From Lachnospiraceae bacterium (GTDB lineage Bacteria; Bacillota; Clostridia; Lachnospirales; Lachnospiraceae): a DNA stretch of 64,000 bases. Numbering within the stretch: position 1 is the first letter of the stretch; every line of letters starts with the position of its first letter. Of this stretch, positions 28,157 through 36,628 are shown piece after piece. The stretch is taken from assembly GCA_017513125.1 (NCBI GenBank), contig JAFWDI010000007.1:89152-153151 (forward strand). The letters are read 5' to 3'. Both the position numbers and the translations under genes were made by a program. The notes under the pieces are model-generated. The model did not search any database. It was not told the DNA's origin and was given only the letters and a program-made list of their open reading frames with translations.

Positions 28157-29482
28157 TCAATGCCGTTCACGCCCGGTATTCATGATCATTCCGGTTATAT
28201 TCTGCGTCTGCTGTATCAGCGCCCGAAGCGGAAAACGTCCGCCCGGCGCCGCGGCAGGCGTTTTTTCACGCAGAGCTCCGAAGAGTTTCCCCGACAGTTT
28301 CCCCGGACCGCTGACCTTCCCGGCGCCTTCGCCGGTTCCGCCTCCTCCGATTCCCGCGTTTTTATAATATTTCAGGTCCCGGTTCAGTTCGGCTGCGATC
28401 GCCTCGTACTCCGTGTTCAGACCGGGACAGCGCAGCGCATCGATCTGCTCGTAATAGGGATACGGCTGAGGGGTCAGCAGGATCTCTTCCATGGACTTTT
28501 CTGAGAGGATCTCTTCGAAAAGGATATACCGGATCGCCTCCAGGTTCGCCGGATGCATGACCTTTTTGAGCCGCCAGAGGCCGTCCAGTCCCTGCGGCTG
28601 CAGCAACATAATCCTGTAGAACGGACGCTTCATCATTTCGTCGAACGTAAGCCCGAGATCCTCAGAGAAAAAGCGGTAAATATCCCGAACCTTTTTCCGC
28701 ACCAGGACCATGGACATCGCGAGCCGGTCGGCGGGGCCGTCGCCGGTTCGAATGCGGCGCTTGTTGTTTTCCCAGGCAAAGAGCAGTGAATTAAAATTCG
28801 TGAGCATGGACATTTTTGCCTGGATCTGTATCCCGGCGTCCACGGTCGTAGACTGTGCGATCTCGGACATATAGGTGACCTCGTCGACCGAAGCGGCATG
28901 TGCGTACTTCGCGAAGGTCTCGTTCATCCCGGAAGAGGTAAGCTCGAAATTCGGGTCGATCGCTTCGGAAAACTCCTCGACAAGGTCCGTATAGTTCGCT
29001 GTAACGAGCTTTACGAGCAGATGCTCGCGCTCGATGATCATCTGTGCCTCGATCAGGTCATCCGTGCGCTTCTCGACGTCGAAGAGCGCCTGATACGCCC
29101 TGGCGGTCCCGGGGCGGTCATAGTTTCGGATCGACTCGTAGACCGCGCGGTAAGTGTCGATGTATTCGTGTACGGTCGGAAGGCGCTGTTCCTTTGCGGC
29201 ATTGAACAAACGCGGTGAACCGTCGGCCGTTTCGCGTCCCTCATCGAAATCCACATACGCGTTTGCGCCGGCCTGGCATTCGACGTAGAGACTGTTGTAT
29301 TTCTGCTGAAGCCCGGTACGCGCGAGAACTCCGGCGATATCCATCGTGCCGGCGTGCTCCTCTGCGGTCTGCCGGAACTCGCGCTCGAACTCCTGTATGC
29401 GCGCCGGAAGCGTCCCCTGCGGTCTCATGTCATAGAGAAGCTTCATATAAGAGTCAAAGGTGGCTTTCCAGATCATATCCAT
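28157..29482 (-). CDS. Unrecognised 441-residue protein, second gene of a two-gene operon
   Basis: I do not recognise this protein. It is predicted soluble and mostly helical, with no signal peptide, membrane segment or cysteine motif. Charged amphipathic stretches run to about residue 375, then a glycine-rich linker (GIGGGGTGEGAGKVSGPGK) leads to a short basic end. Base composition and codon use match the neighbours, so it does not look recently acquired. Its start ATG shares one base with the stop of the upstream gene (TGATG), which argues strongly that the two are one operon and are both real. Confidence 0.7.
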   Translation of the reverse strand: MDMIWKATFDSYMKLLYDMRPQGTLPARIQEFEREFRQTAEEHAGTMDIAGVLARTGLQQKYNSLYVECQAGANAYVDFDEGRETADGSPRLFNAAKEQRLPTVHEYIDTYRAVYESIRNYDRPGTARAYQALFDVEKRTDDLIEAQMIIEREHLLVKLVTANYTDLVEEFSEAIDPNFELTSSGMNETFAKYAHAASVDEVTYMSEIAQSTTVDAGIQIQAKMSMLTNFNSLLFAWENNKRRIRTGDGPADRLAMSMVLVRKKVRDIYRFFSEDLGLTFDEMMKRPFYRIMLLQPQGLDGLWRLKKVMHPANLEAIRYILFEEILSEKSMEEILLTPQPYPYYEQIDALRCPGLNTEYEAIAAELNRDLKYYKNAGIGGGGTGEGAGKVSGPGKLSGKLFGALREKTPAAAPGGRFPLRALIQQTQNITGMIMNTGRERH

Positions 29483-30294
29483 CAGATTTCAGCCTCCTTC
29501 ATCGCGATAAAGTCATAGCCTCCGGGCGATTTCGAAGGAACCGCGATGCAGTTCGCGCGCTTCCACGTTTCGCTGCGGCCCGCCTCGCGCACCTGACTCA
29601 TGTTTTCCCTCACCCAGGCCGCGACACGTCTCTGCTCGTCGGCTGTGGCAGTTACGTCGTCATCGGAGACTTCCGCGCCGTCTGCGATCCGACGGACATA
29701 TGCAAGGAAGCGGTCATATCCGGCGTCGTTCAGCATCGTGACCCTTTTCATGGCGGGCAATGCCGCGATCCGGAAGAAATCCATCCCCTTCGCCCGAAAT
29801 GCCTGCAGTCCTTCGCGGATCCGCTTTTCAGCCGCGTCCCGGTGGGCCTTCTGCGGGTTTCCGATCAGGTCGATATATCCGTTGTAAACACGTCCGAACA
29901 GCTCCTTCACTGCGGCGTACGCCCGGACCTTCCGTTCGACGCGCTGAAAGTCATCGAGCCACTCCTGCGTGTAGGCATAGACCGCACCCTGCGTATCGAG
30001 TTTTTTCAGCCGTTCGTCATGAATCTTCGCGGCATCCTCATAGCCCACTTCACGCATGGCCTTCGCGCGAAGTGATGTGTCATCCATCATTTTCGCCTTC
30101 GTAAGTCCGTCGTAAAACGGCGTACCCCTGATCATTTCGGTCGCTTCCGCGACGGAAGAGCACCCGCGTTCACGATAGAAGGCGTTTAGACGCACATAGT
30201 AGTCATGCTGGCGGGGCGAGATCTCCGGGTCGAAAAGCGACGCGCGAAGTTCGTTCAGTTCATATAGCCTTTCCATATCTGACTTTCCGTTCAT
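29482..30294 (-). CDS. Unrecognised 270-residue helical protein, first gene of a two-gene operon
   Basis: I do not recognise this protein. It is rich in charged residues and predicted nearly all-helical, with segments such as MERLYELNELRASLF and FQRVERKVRAYAAVKELF that would form amphipathic helices. No membrane segment is visible. ATG 30294 has a perfect AAGGAGG six bases upstream; the open frame upstream has no such site. The prs terminator lies only about 40 bases before it, so it depends on read-through or on a promoter overlapping that terminator. Confidence 0.7.
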   Translation of the reverse strand: MNGKSDMERLYELNELRASLFDPEISPRQHDYYVRLNAFYRERGCSSVAEATEMIRGTPFYDGLTKAKMMDDTSLRAKAMREVGYEDAAKIHDERLKKLDTQGAVYAYTQEWLDDFQRVERKVRAYAAVKELFGRVYNGYIDLIGNPQKAHRDAAEKRIREGLQAFRAKGMDFFRIAALPAMKRVTMLNDAGYDRFLAYVRRIADGAEVSDDDVTATADEQRRVAAWVRENMSQVREAGRSETWKRANCIAVPSKSPGGYDFIAMKEAEI

Positions 30295-30332
30295 GCCTGC
30301 CTCCTTAATAATCAGTTCGGGCAAGAAAGCCG

Positions 30333-30361
30333 AAAAAAAGGTCCGGGGCAAAGCCCGGACC
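30333..30361 (-). terminator. Rho-independent terminator after prs
   Basis: On the minus strand GGTCCGGG (30361-30354) pairs with CCCGGACC (30347-30340) across a 6-base loop and is followed by seven Ts (30339-30333). Confidence 0.9.
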
Positions 30362-30368
30362 CAGGTGA

Positions 30369-31616
30369 TCAGTTATTTTCTTTAAAGTCAATATCAAGAA
30401 CGCCCTGCTCAAATTCTTCCTTTATCTCGGCGTTATAGCGGTTCACCAGCCGCTGGATGCGTTCCGTAGGCTCGAGGATGTTCGAGGTCGGCTGATCGTG
30501 GTTCATGGTGTTTATGATCGCCGCGGTGAACTTCGTCATATCGGCTTCGATATACCACTCATGATCGAAGATCGACGGATCGCGGTAATTCAGGTTGGTC
30601 GTGACGATATAATCGAAATATCCGTTTTTATAGAACTCGTCGAACTTCGCGAAGCCCTCCGTAAACAGTCCGAAAGTGCAGCAGATGATGACCTTTCCTG
30701 CGCCGCGTTCCTTCAGCGCCCGCGCGGTGTCGAGGATGCTCTCGCCGGAAGCGATCATGTCGTCGACCACGATCATGGTCTTATCCGTCACGTCCTGACC
30801 GAGGAATTCATGCGCGACGACCGGGTTCTTTCCGTTCACGACCGTCGTGTAATCGCGGCGCTTATAGAACATGCCGATGTTTACGCCGAGGTTCGACGCG
30901 AAATAGGTCGCACGCGCCATAGCACCTTCATCCGGGCTGATGACCAGAAGATGGTCTTTATCGATCACCAGACTCCTGTCACGGTTAAAGATCGCCTTCA
31001 TGAACTGATAGGGCGGAGTGTAGTTGTCGAACGTGTGCAGCGGAATCGCATTCACCATACGCGGATCGTGCGCGTCGAACGTAATGATGCTCGCGACGCC
31101 CATGTCGGTCAGTTCCTGCAGCATCAGCGCACAGTCGAGGGACTCGCGCTTCGTTCTGCGGTGCTGGCGGCCTTCATAAAGGAAGGGCATCACGACGTTG
31201 ATCCGGCGTGCGGCGCCCGACGCGGCCGCGATGATGCGCTTCAGATCACGGTAATGATCGTCGGGAGATGTGTGGTTCTCATGTCCGCAGATCGTGTAGG
31301 TCATGCTGTAGTTGATCACGTCGACCATGATATAAAGGTCGGATCCGCGGACCGATTCGAGGATGATGCCTTTTCCTTCACCGCTTCCGAAACGCGGGCA
31401 GGAGTTTTGGACCAGATAGCTGTGAGAGTTCAGCCGTTTCTGGTCGGGGTCGTTCGCCTCGTCGTACTCGGAGTCTGTGCCGAAGCTTCGGAACTCGGTC
31501 AGATAGGCGTTTACGTGCTCCGCGAACGGGGCAATACTTTCCAGCGCGCAGATCTTTAAAGGAGCGAAGGGGTAGATCCCCTCAAAAGCGAATTCGCTTT
31601 TTTCACTTGCGGACAT
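30369..31616 (-). CDS. prs: Ribose-phosphate pyrophosphokinase (long form)
   Basis: A 415-residue PRPP synthetase-type protein making PRPP from ribose-5-phosphate and ATP. The PRPP loop TMIVVDDMIASGESILDTA is clear (about residue 285). The flexible ATP loop reads RQHRRTKRES in place of the standard R-Q-D-R-K-D region, and TFDAHDPRMVNAIP replaces the usual DLHAGQIQGFF. It is about 100 residues longer than the classical enzyme, mainly at the N-terminus; I recall this long form from clostridia. ATG 31616 is chosen over a GTG four codons earlier because GTGAGG provides the ribosome site. Confidence 0.85.
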   Translation of the reverse strand: MSASEKSEFAFEGIYPFAPLKICALESIAPFAEHVNAYLTEFRSFGTDSEYDEANDPDQKRLNSHSYLVQNSCPRFGSGEGKGIILESVRGSDLYIMVDVINYSMTYTICGHENHTSPDDHYRDLKRIIAAASGAARRINVVMPFLYEGRQHRRTKRESLDCALMLQELTDMGVASIITFDAHDPRMVNAIPLHTFDNYTPPYQFMKAIFNRDRSLVIDKDHLLVISPDEGAMARATYFASNLGVNIGMFYKRRDYTTVVNGKNPVVAHEFLGQDVTDKTMIVVDDMIASGESILDTARALKERGAGKVIICCTFGLFTEGFAKFDEFYKNGYFDYIVTTNLNYRDPSIFDHEWYIEADMTKFTAAIINTMNHDQPTSNILEPTERIQRLVNRYNAEIKEEFEQGVLDIDFKENN

Positions 31617-31658
31617 GTCGGACCTCACTGTGATGATTTTTCAAAAAGCGCCATTGTT

Positions 31659-31687
31659 TTTATAACAGAAATCGCATTGCTTGTAAA
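31659..31687 (-). promoter_or_regulatory. Promoter for prs
   Basis: Minus strand TTTACA (31687-31682), 17 bases, TATAAA (31664-31659). Its -35 overlaps the -35 of the divergent der promoter. Confidence 0.65.
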
Positions 31688-31709
31688 TGCCGGCAATGAC
31701 TGATAAAAT
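31681..31709 (+). promoter_or_regulatory. Promoter for der
   Basis: TTGTAA (31681-31686), 17 bases, TAAAAT (31704-31709), about 60 bases upstream of der; shares its -35 bases with the prs promoter. Confidence 0.65.
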
Positions 31710-31771
31710 GAATATCCGCAAAGATAAAGCGGGCGTTTTGCTGCAGCCCGCGGAAAGGACCGTATCGACCT

Positions 31772-33100
31772 ATGTCTGCCAGACCCATCGTCGCGATCGT
31801 CGGCCGCCCGAACGTGGGAAAGTCCACGCTTTTTAACGCGCTGGCCGGAGAACGCATATCCATCGTAAAAGATACGCCGGGCGTGACCAGGGACCGCATC
31901 TACGCGGACTGCACCTGGCTCGACCGCGCGTTTACGATGATCGACACCGGCGGCATCGAGCCGGACACCGAAGATATCATCTATTCCCAGATGCGCGAGC
32001 AGGCTCAGATCGCCGTGGACACCGCCGATGTGATCATTTTCATGTGCGACGTAAAGGACGGACTGAATGCCGACGATGAAAAAGTCGCCGACATGCTCCG
32101 CCGTTCTTCGAAGCCGGTCGTTCTGTGCGTAAATAAAGTCGATAACATTGACAAGTTCCGGAACGATATCTATGAGTTCTATAACCTCGGCATGGGCGAC
32201 CCGTTCCCGATCTCCGCACAGGGGAAACAGGGACTCGGAGATCTGCTGGACGAGGTGATCAAATACTTCCCCGAGCGCGGCGCCGAAGAGGAAGAAGACG
32301 ACCGTCCGAAGATCGCTGTCGTCGGAAAGCCGAACGTCGGTAAGAGTTCGATCATTAACCGCCTGCTGGGGGAGAACCGCCTGATCGTTTCGAATATTGC
32401 CGGTACGACGCGCGATGCGATCGACACCGTGATCCGCTACGATAAGCGCGAGTACGTCTTTATCGATACTGCCGGACTGCGCCGGAAGAGTAAGATAAAG
32501 GAAGAGCTCGAGCGTTTCTCGATCATCCGTGCTGTGACCGCCGTGGAGCGCTGCGACGTGGCTCTGATCGTGATCGACGCGACCGAGGGCGTGACCGAGC
32601 AGGACGCGAAGATCGCGGGTATTGCCCACGAGCGCGGGAAAGGCATCCTGATCGTCGTAAATAAGTGGGACGCGGTGGATAAGACCGAAAAGAGTACCCG
32701 TGAGTACGAAAAGCAGATCCGGGCGACCCTGTCATTCATGCCTTACGCGGACATCGTTTTCGTATCGGCCGAGACCGGACAGCGTCTCCCGAAGATCTAC
32801 GAGCGCGTGGACGCCATTATCCAGAACCGCACACTGCGCGTGCCGACAGGCGTCCTGAATGAGATCCTGACCGAGGCGATGGCGATGAAGGCGCCGCCCA
32901 CGGATAAGGGAAAGCGTCTGCGCATCTTCTACATGACGCAGGTCTCCGTGGGGCCGCCGACGTTCGTACTGTTCGTGAACTATAAAAAGCTGATGCATTT
33001 CTCGTATCTGCGCTACATCGAGAACCGTCTGCGCGACGCGTTCGGTTTTGCGGGCACGTCGCTGAAGTTCGTCGTCAGAGAGAGATCGGAGAAAGAGTGA
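31772..33100 (+). CDS. der: Ribosome biogenesis GTPase Der (EngA)
   Basis: A 442-residue double GTPase required for 50S subunit assembly. The first G domain begins GRPNVGKSTLFN (about 9-20), the second GKPNVGKSSIIN (about 185-196), and a KH-like domain fills the last ~85 residues. G3 and G4 motifs DTGG, NKVD, DTAG and NKWD are all present. It forms an operon with plsY, whose start overlaps its stop. Confidence 0.97.
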   Translation: MSARPIVAIVGRPNVGKSTLFNALAGERISIVKDTPGVTRDRIYADCTWLDRAFTMIDTGGIEPDTEDIIYSQMREQAQIAVDTADVIIFMCDVKDGLNADDEKVADMLRRSSKPVVLCVNKVDNIDKFRNDIYEFYNLGMGDPFPISAQGKQGLGDLLDEVIKYFPERGAEEEEDDRPKIAVVGKPNVGKSSIINRLLGENRLIVSNIAGTTRDAIDTVIRYDKREYVFIDTAGLRRKSKIKEELERFSIIRAVTAVERCDVALIVIDATEGVTEQDAKIAGIAHERGKGILIVVNKWDAVDKTEKSTREYEKQIRATLSFMPYADIVFVSAETGQRLPKIYERVDAIIQNRTLRVPTGVLNEILTEAMAMKAPPTDKGKRLRIFYMTQVSVGPPTFVLFVNYKKLMHFSYLRYIENRLRDAFGFAGTSLKFVVRERSEKE

Positions 33101-33753
33101 TGTTCAGCGGTATGATTCTGGTTTTTGTCATCTGTCTTTTGATCGGCTACGGCTGCGGACTGTTCCAGACCGGCGTGATCATCGGAAAGCTGGCAGGCAC
33201 CGACCTGAAGCATGAAGGAAGCGGAAACACCGGAACGACGAACGCGATGCGCGTGCTCGGCGTAAAGAGCGGCGTGATCGTGTTCCTCGGGGACTTTCTG
33301 AAGTGTTTCATTCCGTGCATGATCATCCATTACGGGCTGCGCGGGATCTTCGGACCGTTCACGGTGCCCATGACGATCTGCTGCGGACTCGGGGTGATCC
33401 TGGGACATATGTTCCCGTTCTTCCTGAAGTTTAAGGGCGGAAAGGGCGTCGCCTGCGCCTGCGCGTTCGGGCTGGCGCTCGACTGGAAGATGACTGTGAT
33501 CTGCCTGGTGATCTTCGCGCTGATCGCGGTGGGAACGAAGTATGTGTCGCTCGGCTCGGTCATCGCATTGAGTTCGATGGTCGTGATCGAGGCGATCTTT
33601 ATGGCGGTCGGTATCAGCGTTTTCCCGTCGGGTATGCGCGCGCTGTGTTTCGTGCTGATGGCGGTGATCGCGGGACTGATCGTGTTCGCGCACCGCACGA
33701 ATATCGCTAGGCTCGCAAGAGGCGAGGAAAATAAGTTCCACGCGCATCATTAG
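33100..33753 (+). CDS. plsY: Acyl-phosphate:glycerol-3-phosphate acyltransferase PlsY
   Basis: A 217-residue integral membrane enzyme that uses the acyl-phosphate made by PlsX. Family motifs are GSGNTGTTNAMRVLG (about 44-58), GDFLKC, GHMFPFFLKFKGGKGVA (about 108-124) and HRTNIARL near the end. ATG 33100 shares a base with the der stop (TGATG); a GTG one codon upstream is an alternative. The C-terminal tail is hydrophilic. Confidence 0.95.
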   Translation: MFSGMILVFVICLLIGYGCGLFQTGVIIGKLAGTDLKHEGSGNTGTTNAMRVLGVKSGVIVFLGDFLKCFIPCMIIHYGLRGIFGPFTVPMTICCGLGVILGHMFPFFLKFKGGKGVACACAFGLALDWKMTVICLVIFALIAVGTKYVSLGSVIALSSMVVIEAIFMAVGISVFPSGMRALCFVLMAVIAGLIVFAHRTNIARLARGEENKFHAHH

Positions 33754-33770
33754 CGCATCATGTCGGATGA

Positions 33771-33800
33771 ACGGGCAATGTCTCGGCATTGCCCGTTTTT
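33771..33800 (+). terminator. Rho-independent terminator after plsY
   Basis: Perfect 10-bp stem ACGGGCAATG (33771-33780) / CATTGCCCGT (33787-33796), 6-base loop, then T-run to 33800. It lies 16 bases before rsmD, which must depend on leaky termination or a hidden promoter. Confidence 0.88.
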
Positions 33801-33815
33801 ATGGGAGAAACAGAA

Positions 33816-34373
33816 ATGAGAGTCATTGCAGGAAAAGCCCGCAGGCTGCGTCTGGCTACACTGGACGGACCCGACGTGCGTCCCACGACGGATAAGATAA
33901 AAGAGACGCTGTTCAATATGCTTAACATACATATTCCCGGGGCGCGCTTCCTCGATATTTTCGCAGGAAGCGGCGGGATCGGGATCGAGGCGCTCAGCCG
34001 CGGGGCGAAGGAATGTGTATTTATCGAGCGCGACCGCAGATGCCACGCGATCATCCTGGGTAATCTGCAGCATTGCCATATGGAGGAGGACGCGGAGCTG
34101 CTGAAGACCGACTTCATGGCGGGACTGCGCGAACTGGACCGGCGCGGAGAGCCTTTCGACATCATTTTCATGGATCCGCCGTACCAGCACGACCTGGAGC
34201 AGAAGGCACTGGAGTTCCTGGACGGCAGCAGCCTGATCGGTCCCGACACGATCGTAGTGGCTGAGGCTTCTATCAGCACCGTGATCGATGACAGCGCGTT
34301 TTCCAGGCTGCAGGTGGAACGGGAGAAGATCTATAAGTCGAATAAGCATGTTTTCCTCGGCATGCGGGAATAA
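33816..34373 (+). CDS. rsmD: 16S rRNA (guanine966-N2)-methyltransferase RsmD
   Basis: A 185-residue SAM-dependent methyltransferase. It starts MRVIAGKARR, has the SAM motif DIFAGSGGIGIEALSRGA (about 44-61) and the catalytic FMDPPYQ (about 118). ATG 33816 follows GGGAG; a longer frame begins inside the plsY terminator. coaD, the usual partner downstream, is not in the window; a coiled-coil gene that often accompanies it follows instead. Confidence 0.92.
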   Translation: MRVIAGKARRLRLATLDGPDVRPTTDKIKETLFNMLNIHIPGARFLDIFAGSGGIGIEALSRGAKECVFIERDRRCHAIILGNLQHCHMEEDAELLKTDFMAGLRELDRRGEPFDIIFMDPPYQHDLEQKALEFLDGSSLIGPDTIVVAEASISTVIDDSAFSRLQVEREKIYKSNKHVFLGMRE

Positions 34374-34377
34374 TCGC

Positions 34378-34406
34378 TTGTATCCACTCCCTAACAGTGG
34401 TAGAAT
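34378..34406 (+). promoter_or_regulatory. Candidate promoter for the coiled-coil gene
   Basis: TTGTAT (34378-34383), 17 bases, TAGAAT (34401-34406), about 50 bases before ATG 34456. A CCACT/AGTGG inverted repeat lies in the spacer. Confidence 0.5.
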
Positions 34407-34455
34407 TTTAACGGTTAAATGCATTTTCACCACTATATCTGGGAGGATATGACCT

Positions 34456-35091
34456 ATGAGTAAGATCGAACAGTGCATCGACGACCTCGAGCAGTACCTT
34501 GACAGCTGTAAGGCTCAGGCATTTTCGAATAATAAAAAGATCGTCGTCGACCGGGACGAGATCGACGAGATCCTCGCAGACCTGCGCGGAAGCGTGCCGG
34601 ATGAGATCAAAAAGTACCAGCGCATCGTGGCGAACCAGGATGCGATCCTGGGACATGCCCGTGAGCAGGCCAGCGCGACGGTGACCGAAGCGCAGGAGGT
34701 CGCGAAGGACGAGATCCTGAAGGCGAAGAAGCAGGCGGCTGACCTCGTCGAGGAAAACGTGATCACGCAGAAAGCGTATAAGCGTGCGAGCGAGATCATG
34801 AACGACGCCACGAGCGAAGCACAGCGGATCGTCGATCAGGCGGCCACCGAGGCGGACAGCCTCCGCACCCGCACCGTGAACTACGCGGACGACGTGATGG
34901 CCTCGCTGCAGCAGGTCATCGCCTCTTCGATGACGGATTTCCAGCATCGCTTCGAGCAGCTCGGCCGTTCGCTGAAGAACAGCTACGAGATCATCTCGAA
35001 TGACCGCCGCCAGTTGGCCCCCGAGCGCATCTACGGCGCACAGGAAGAAGCGGAAGAGGAAGAGTTCATTCCGGAAGACGAAGAGAGCTGA
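34456..35091 (+). CDS. Coiled-coil protein of unknown function
   Basis: A 211-residue, highly charged, nearly all-helical protein rich in A, E, K and Q, ending in an acidic tail (AEEEEFIPEDEES). Helices from about 20 to 180 have heptad-like spacing. Similar clostridial proteins are often labelled V-type ATPase subunit H-like or DivIVA-like, but I see no true subunit or DivIVA N-terminal signature. A structural or scaffolding role near the cell surface or division site is possible. GGGAGG precedes the start at a normal distance. Confidence 0.75.
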   Translation: MSKIEQCIDDLEQYLDSCKAQAFSNNKKIVVDRDEIDEILADLRGSVPDEIKKYQRIVANQDAILGHAREQASATVTEAQEVAKDEILKAKKQAADLVEENVITQKAYKRASEIMNDATSEAQRIVDQAATEADSLRTRTVNYADDVMASLQQVIASSMTDFQHRFEQLGRSLKNSYEIISNDRRQLAPERIYGAQEEAEEEEFIPEDEES

Positions 35092-35113
35092 TATCATCGC
35101 ATCGAACCTGCAG

Positions 35114-35154
35114 GCCCGGCAGATCTTACGCTGCCGGGTCTGTCGGCATTTTTT
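35114..35154 (+). terminator. Possible terminator before pepD
   Basis: Stem CCCGGCAG (35115-35122) / CTGCCGGG (35131-35138), 8-base loop. The T-run (35149-35154) is ten bases downstream, so strength is doubtful. Confidence 0.5.
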
Positions 35155-35167
35155 AACAGGAGATCAC

Positions 35168-36628
35168 ATGGGAAAGACAGCATTGGAATATTTCAGAGAG
35201 ATCAGCGCGATTCCGCGTCCCTCCGGACACATGGAGGGCATGCGCGCATATGTGAAAGCATTCGCGGAAGAACGGGACCTCGAACATCTGGAGGATTCCG
35301 TCGGGAATATCACGATTCGCCGTCCGGCGTCCGCGGGGTATGAAAAGACCGCCTGCCTGATGCTGCAGGGACATATGGATATGATCGCGGCGAAGGTCTC
35401 CACGAGTTATCATGATTTCGAGACCGAGCCGCTGACCCTGATCACGGACGGCGATATCCTGAAAGCGGATGGGACGACGCTCGGCGCCGACGACGGCGTC
35501 GCTGTCGCATATATGCTGGCGATACTGGACGATCCGGCACTTAAGGCCCCCGAGCTGGAGTGCGTCTTTACGGTCGATGAGGAGACCGGACTCGAAGGCG
35601 CGAACGCGATGGACTGTTCAGCGCTCCGTTCGAAGTATATGATCAATCTGGACTCTCCGGCCGAAGGGGTGTTCACCGTGAGCTGCGCCGGCGGGAAACG
35701 CTACGACATTACGTATACGTTCCAGCCCGTAAAACGCCGCGGACTGGTCTTCTCGATCACACTGAGCGGGCTGAAAGGCGGACATTCCGGCGAAGACGCC
35801 CACCGCGGCCGCGCGAGCGCGAATGTTTTGATGGGAGAGATTCTGAAACGTATCGATTCTTCAGGAAGCCTCTGCCTTTCTTCGTTTACCGGCGGATCCA
35901 TGGATAACGCGATTCCTTCCTACTGCACGGCTGAGATCCAGCTGACGATGGATAATATCCGTACACGCCACAGTATGGCCGGTATCGAACGGGAACTCGA
36001 AGAGATCGCCGCCGAATTCAAGGCGCGTTACCGCGGGACCGACCCGGATCTGGAGCTCTCCGTCAGCATCCGCCCGGAAGTCCACGACTATATGTGCAGC
36101 GAAGAGGATACGAAAAAGATCATTGCCCTGATAAACGGACTTCCCTCGGGCATCATCTCGATGAGCGATGAGATCGGCGGACTGGTGCAGTCCTCCTCAA
36201 ACCTCGGCATCGTGGACGTATATCCGGGGAAGGCACAGATCGTCGCACACATGAGAAGCTCCGAGCCGGCCGAGATGGACGCGATGTCCGCTCAGGTCGA
36301 AGCCTGTGCGAAAGCCGCGGGAGCCACATGGAATATTCCGAGCGAATATCCGGGCTGGGCGCTTCAGAAGGAGAGCCGCTTCCGCGACCTCGCGACGGAA
36401 GTGTACCGCGGCATGTACGGTTCCGAACCGGAACTGGAGATCATCCACGCCGGTCTGGAATGCGGCATACTGAAAGGGAAGATGCCGGATCTTGACATCA
36501 TTTCGACCGGACCGAATGTCTGGGATCTCCACTCGCCGGACGAGCGTCTGTCGCTGTCCTCGTTTGAGCGTGTCTATGATTACGTCGTTCTGCTTCTTTC
36601 GAAGATGGATGACGACTGCGGGTTATAA
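35168..36628 (+). CDS. pepD: Aminoacyl-histidine dipeptidase (PepD, peptidase M20)
   Basis: A 486-residue cytosolic zinc metallopeptidase (beta-Ala-His/Xaa-His dipeptidase type). Metal and catalytic motifs are QGHMDMI (about 73), GTTLGADDGVAVAYM (about 107), VDEETGLEGA (about 141) and HAGLECGIL near the C-terminus. A dimerisation domain lies between about residues 200 and 380. ATG 35168 has AGGAG seven bases upstream; the much longer open frame upstream overlaps the previous gene. It shares one base with the next start (TAATG). Confidence 0.92.
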   Translation: MGKTALEYFREISAIPRPSGHMEGMRAYVKAFAEERDLEHLEDSVGNITIRRPASAGYEKTACLMLQGHMDMIAAKVSTSYHDFETEPLTLITDGDILKADGTTLGADDGVAVAYMLAILDDPALKAPELECVFTVDEETGLEGANAMDCSALRSKYMINLDSPAEGVFTVSCAGGKRYDITYTFQPVKRRGLVFSITLSGLKGGHSGEDAHRGRASANVLMGEILKRIDSSGSLCLSSFTGGSMDNAIPSYCTAEIQLTMDNIRTRHSMAGIERELEEIAAEFKARYRGTDPDLELSVSIRPEVHDYMCSEEDTKKIIALINGLPSGIISMSDEIGGLVQSSSNLGIVDVYPGKAQIVAHMRSSEPAEMDAMSAQVEACAKAAGATWNIPSEYPGWALQKESRFRDLATEVYRGMYGSEPELEIIHAGLECGILKGKMPDLDIISTGPNVWDLHSPDERLSLSSFERVYDYVVLLLSKMDDDCGL

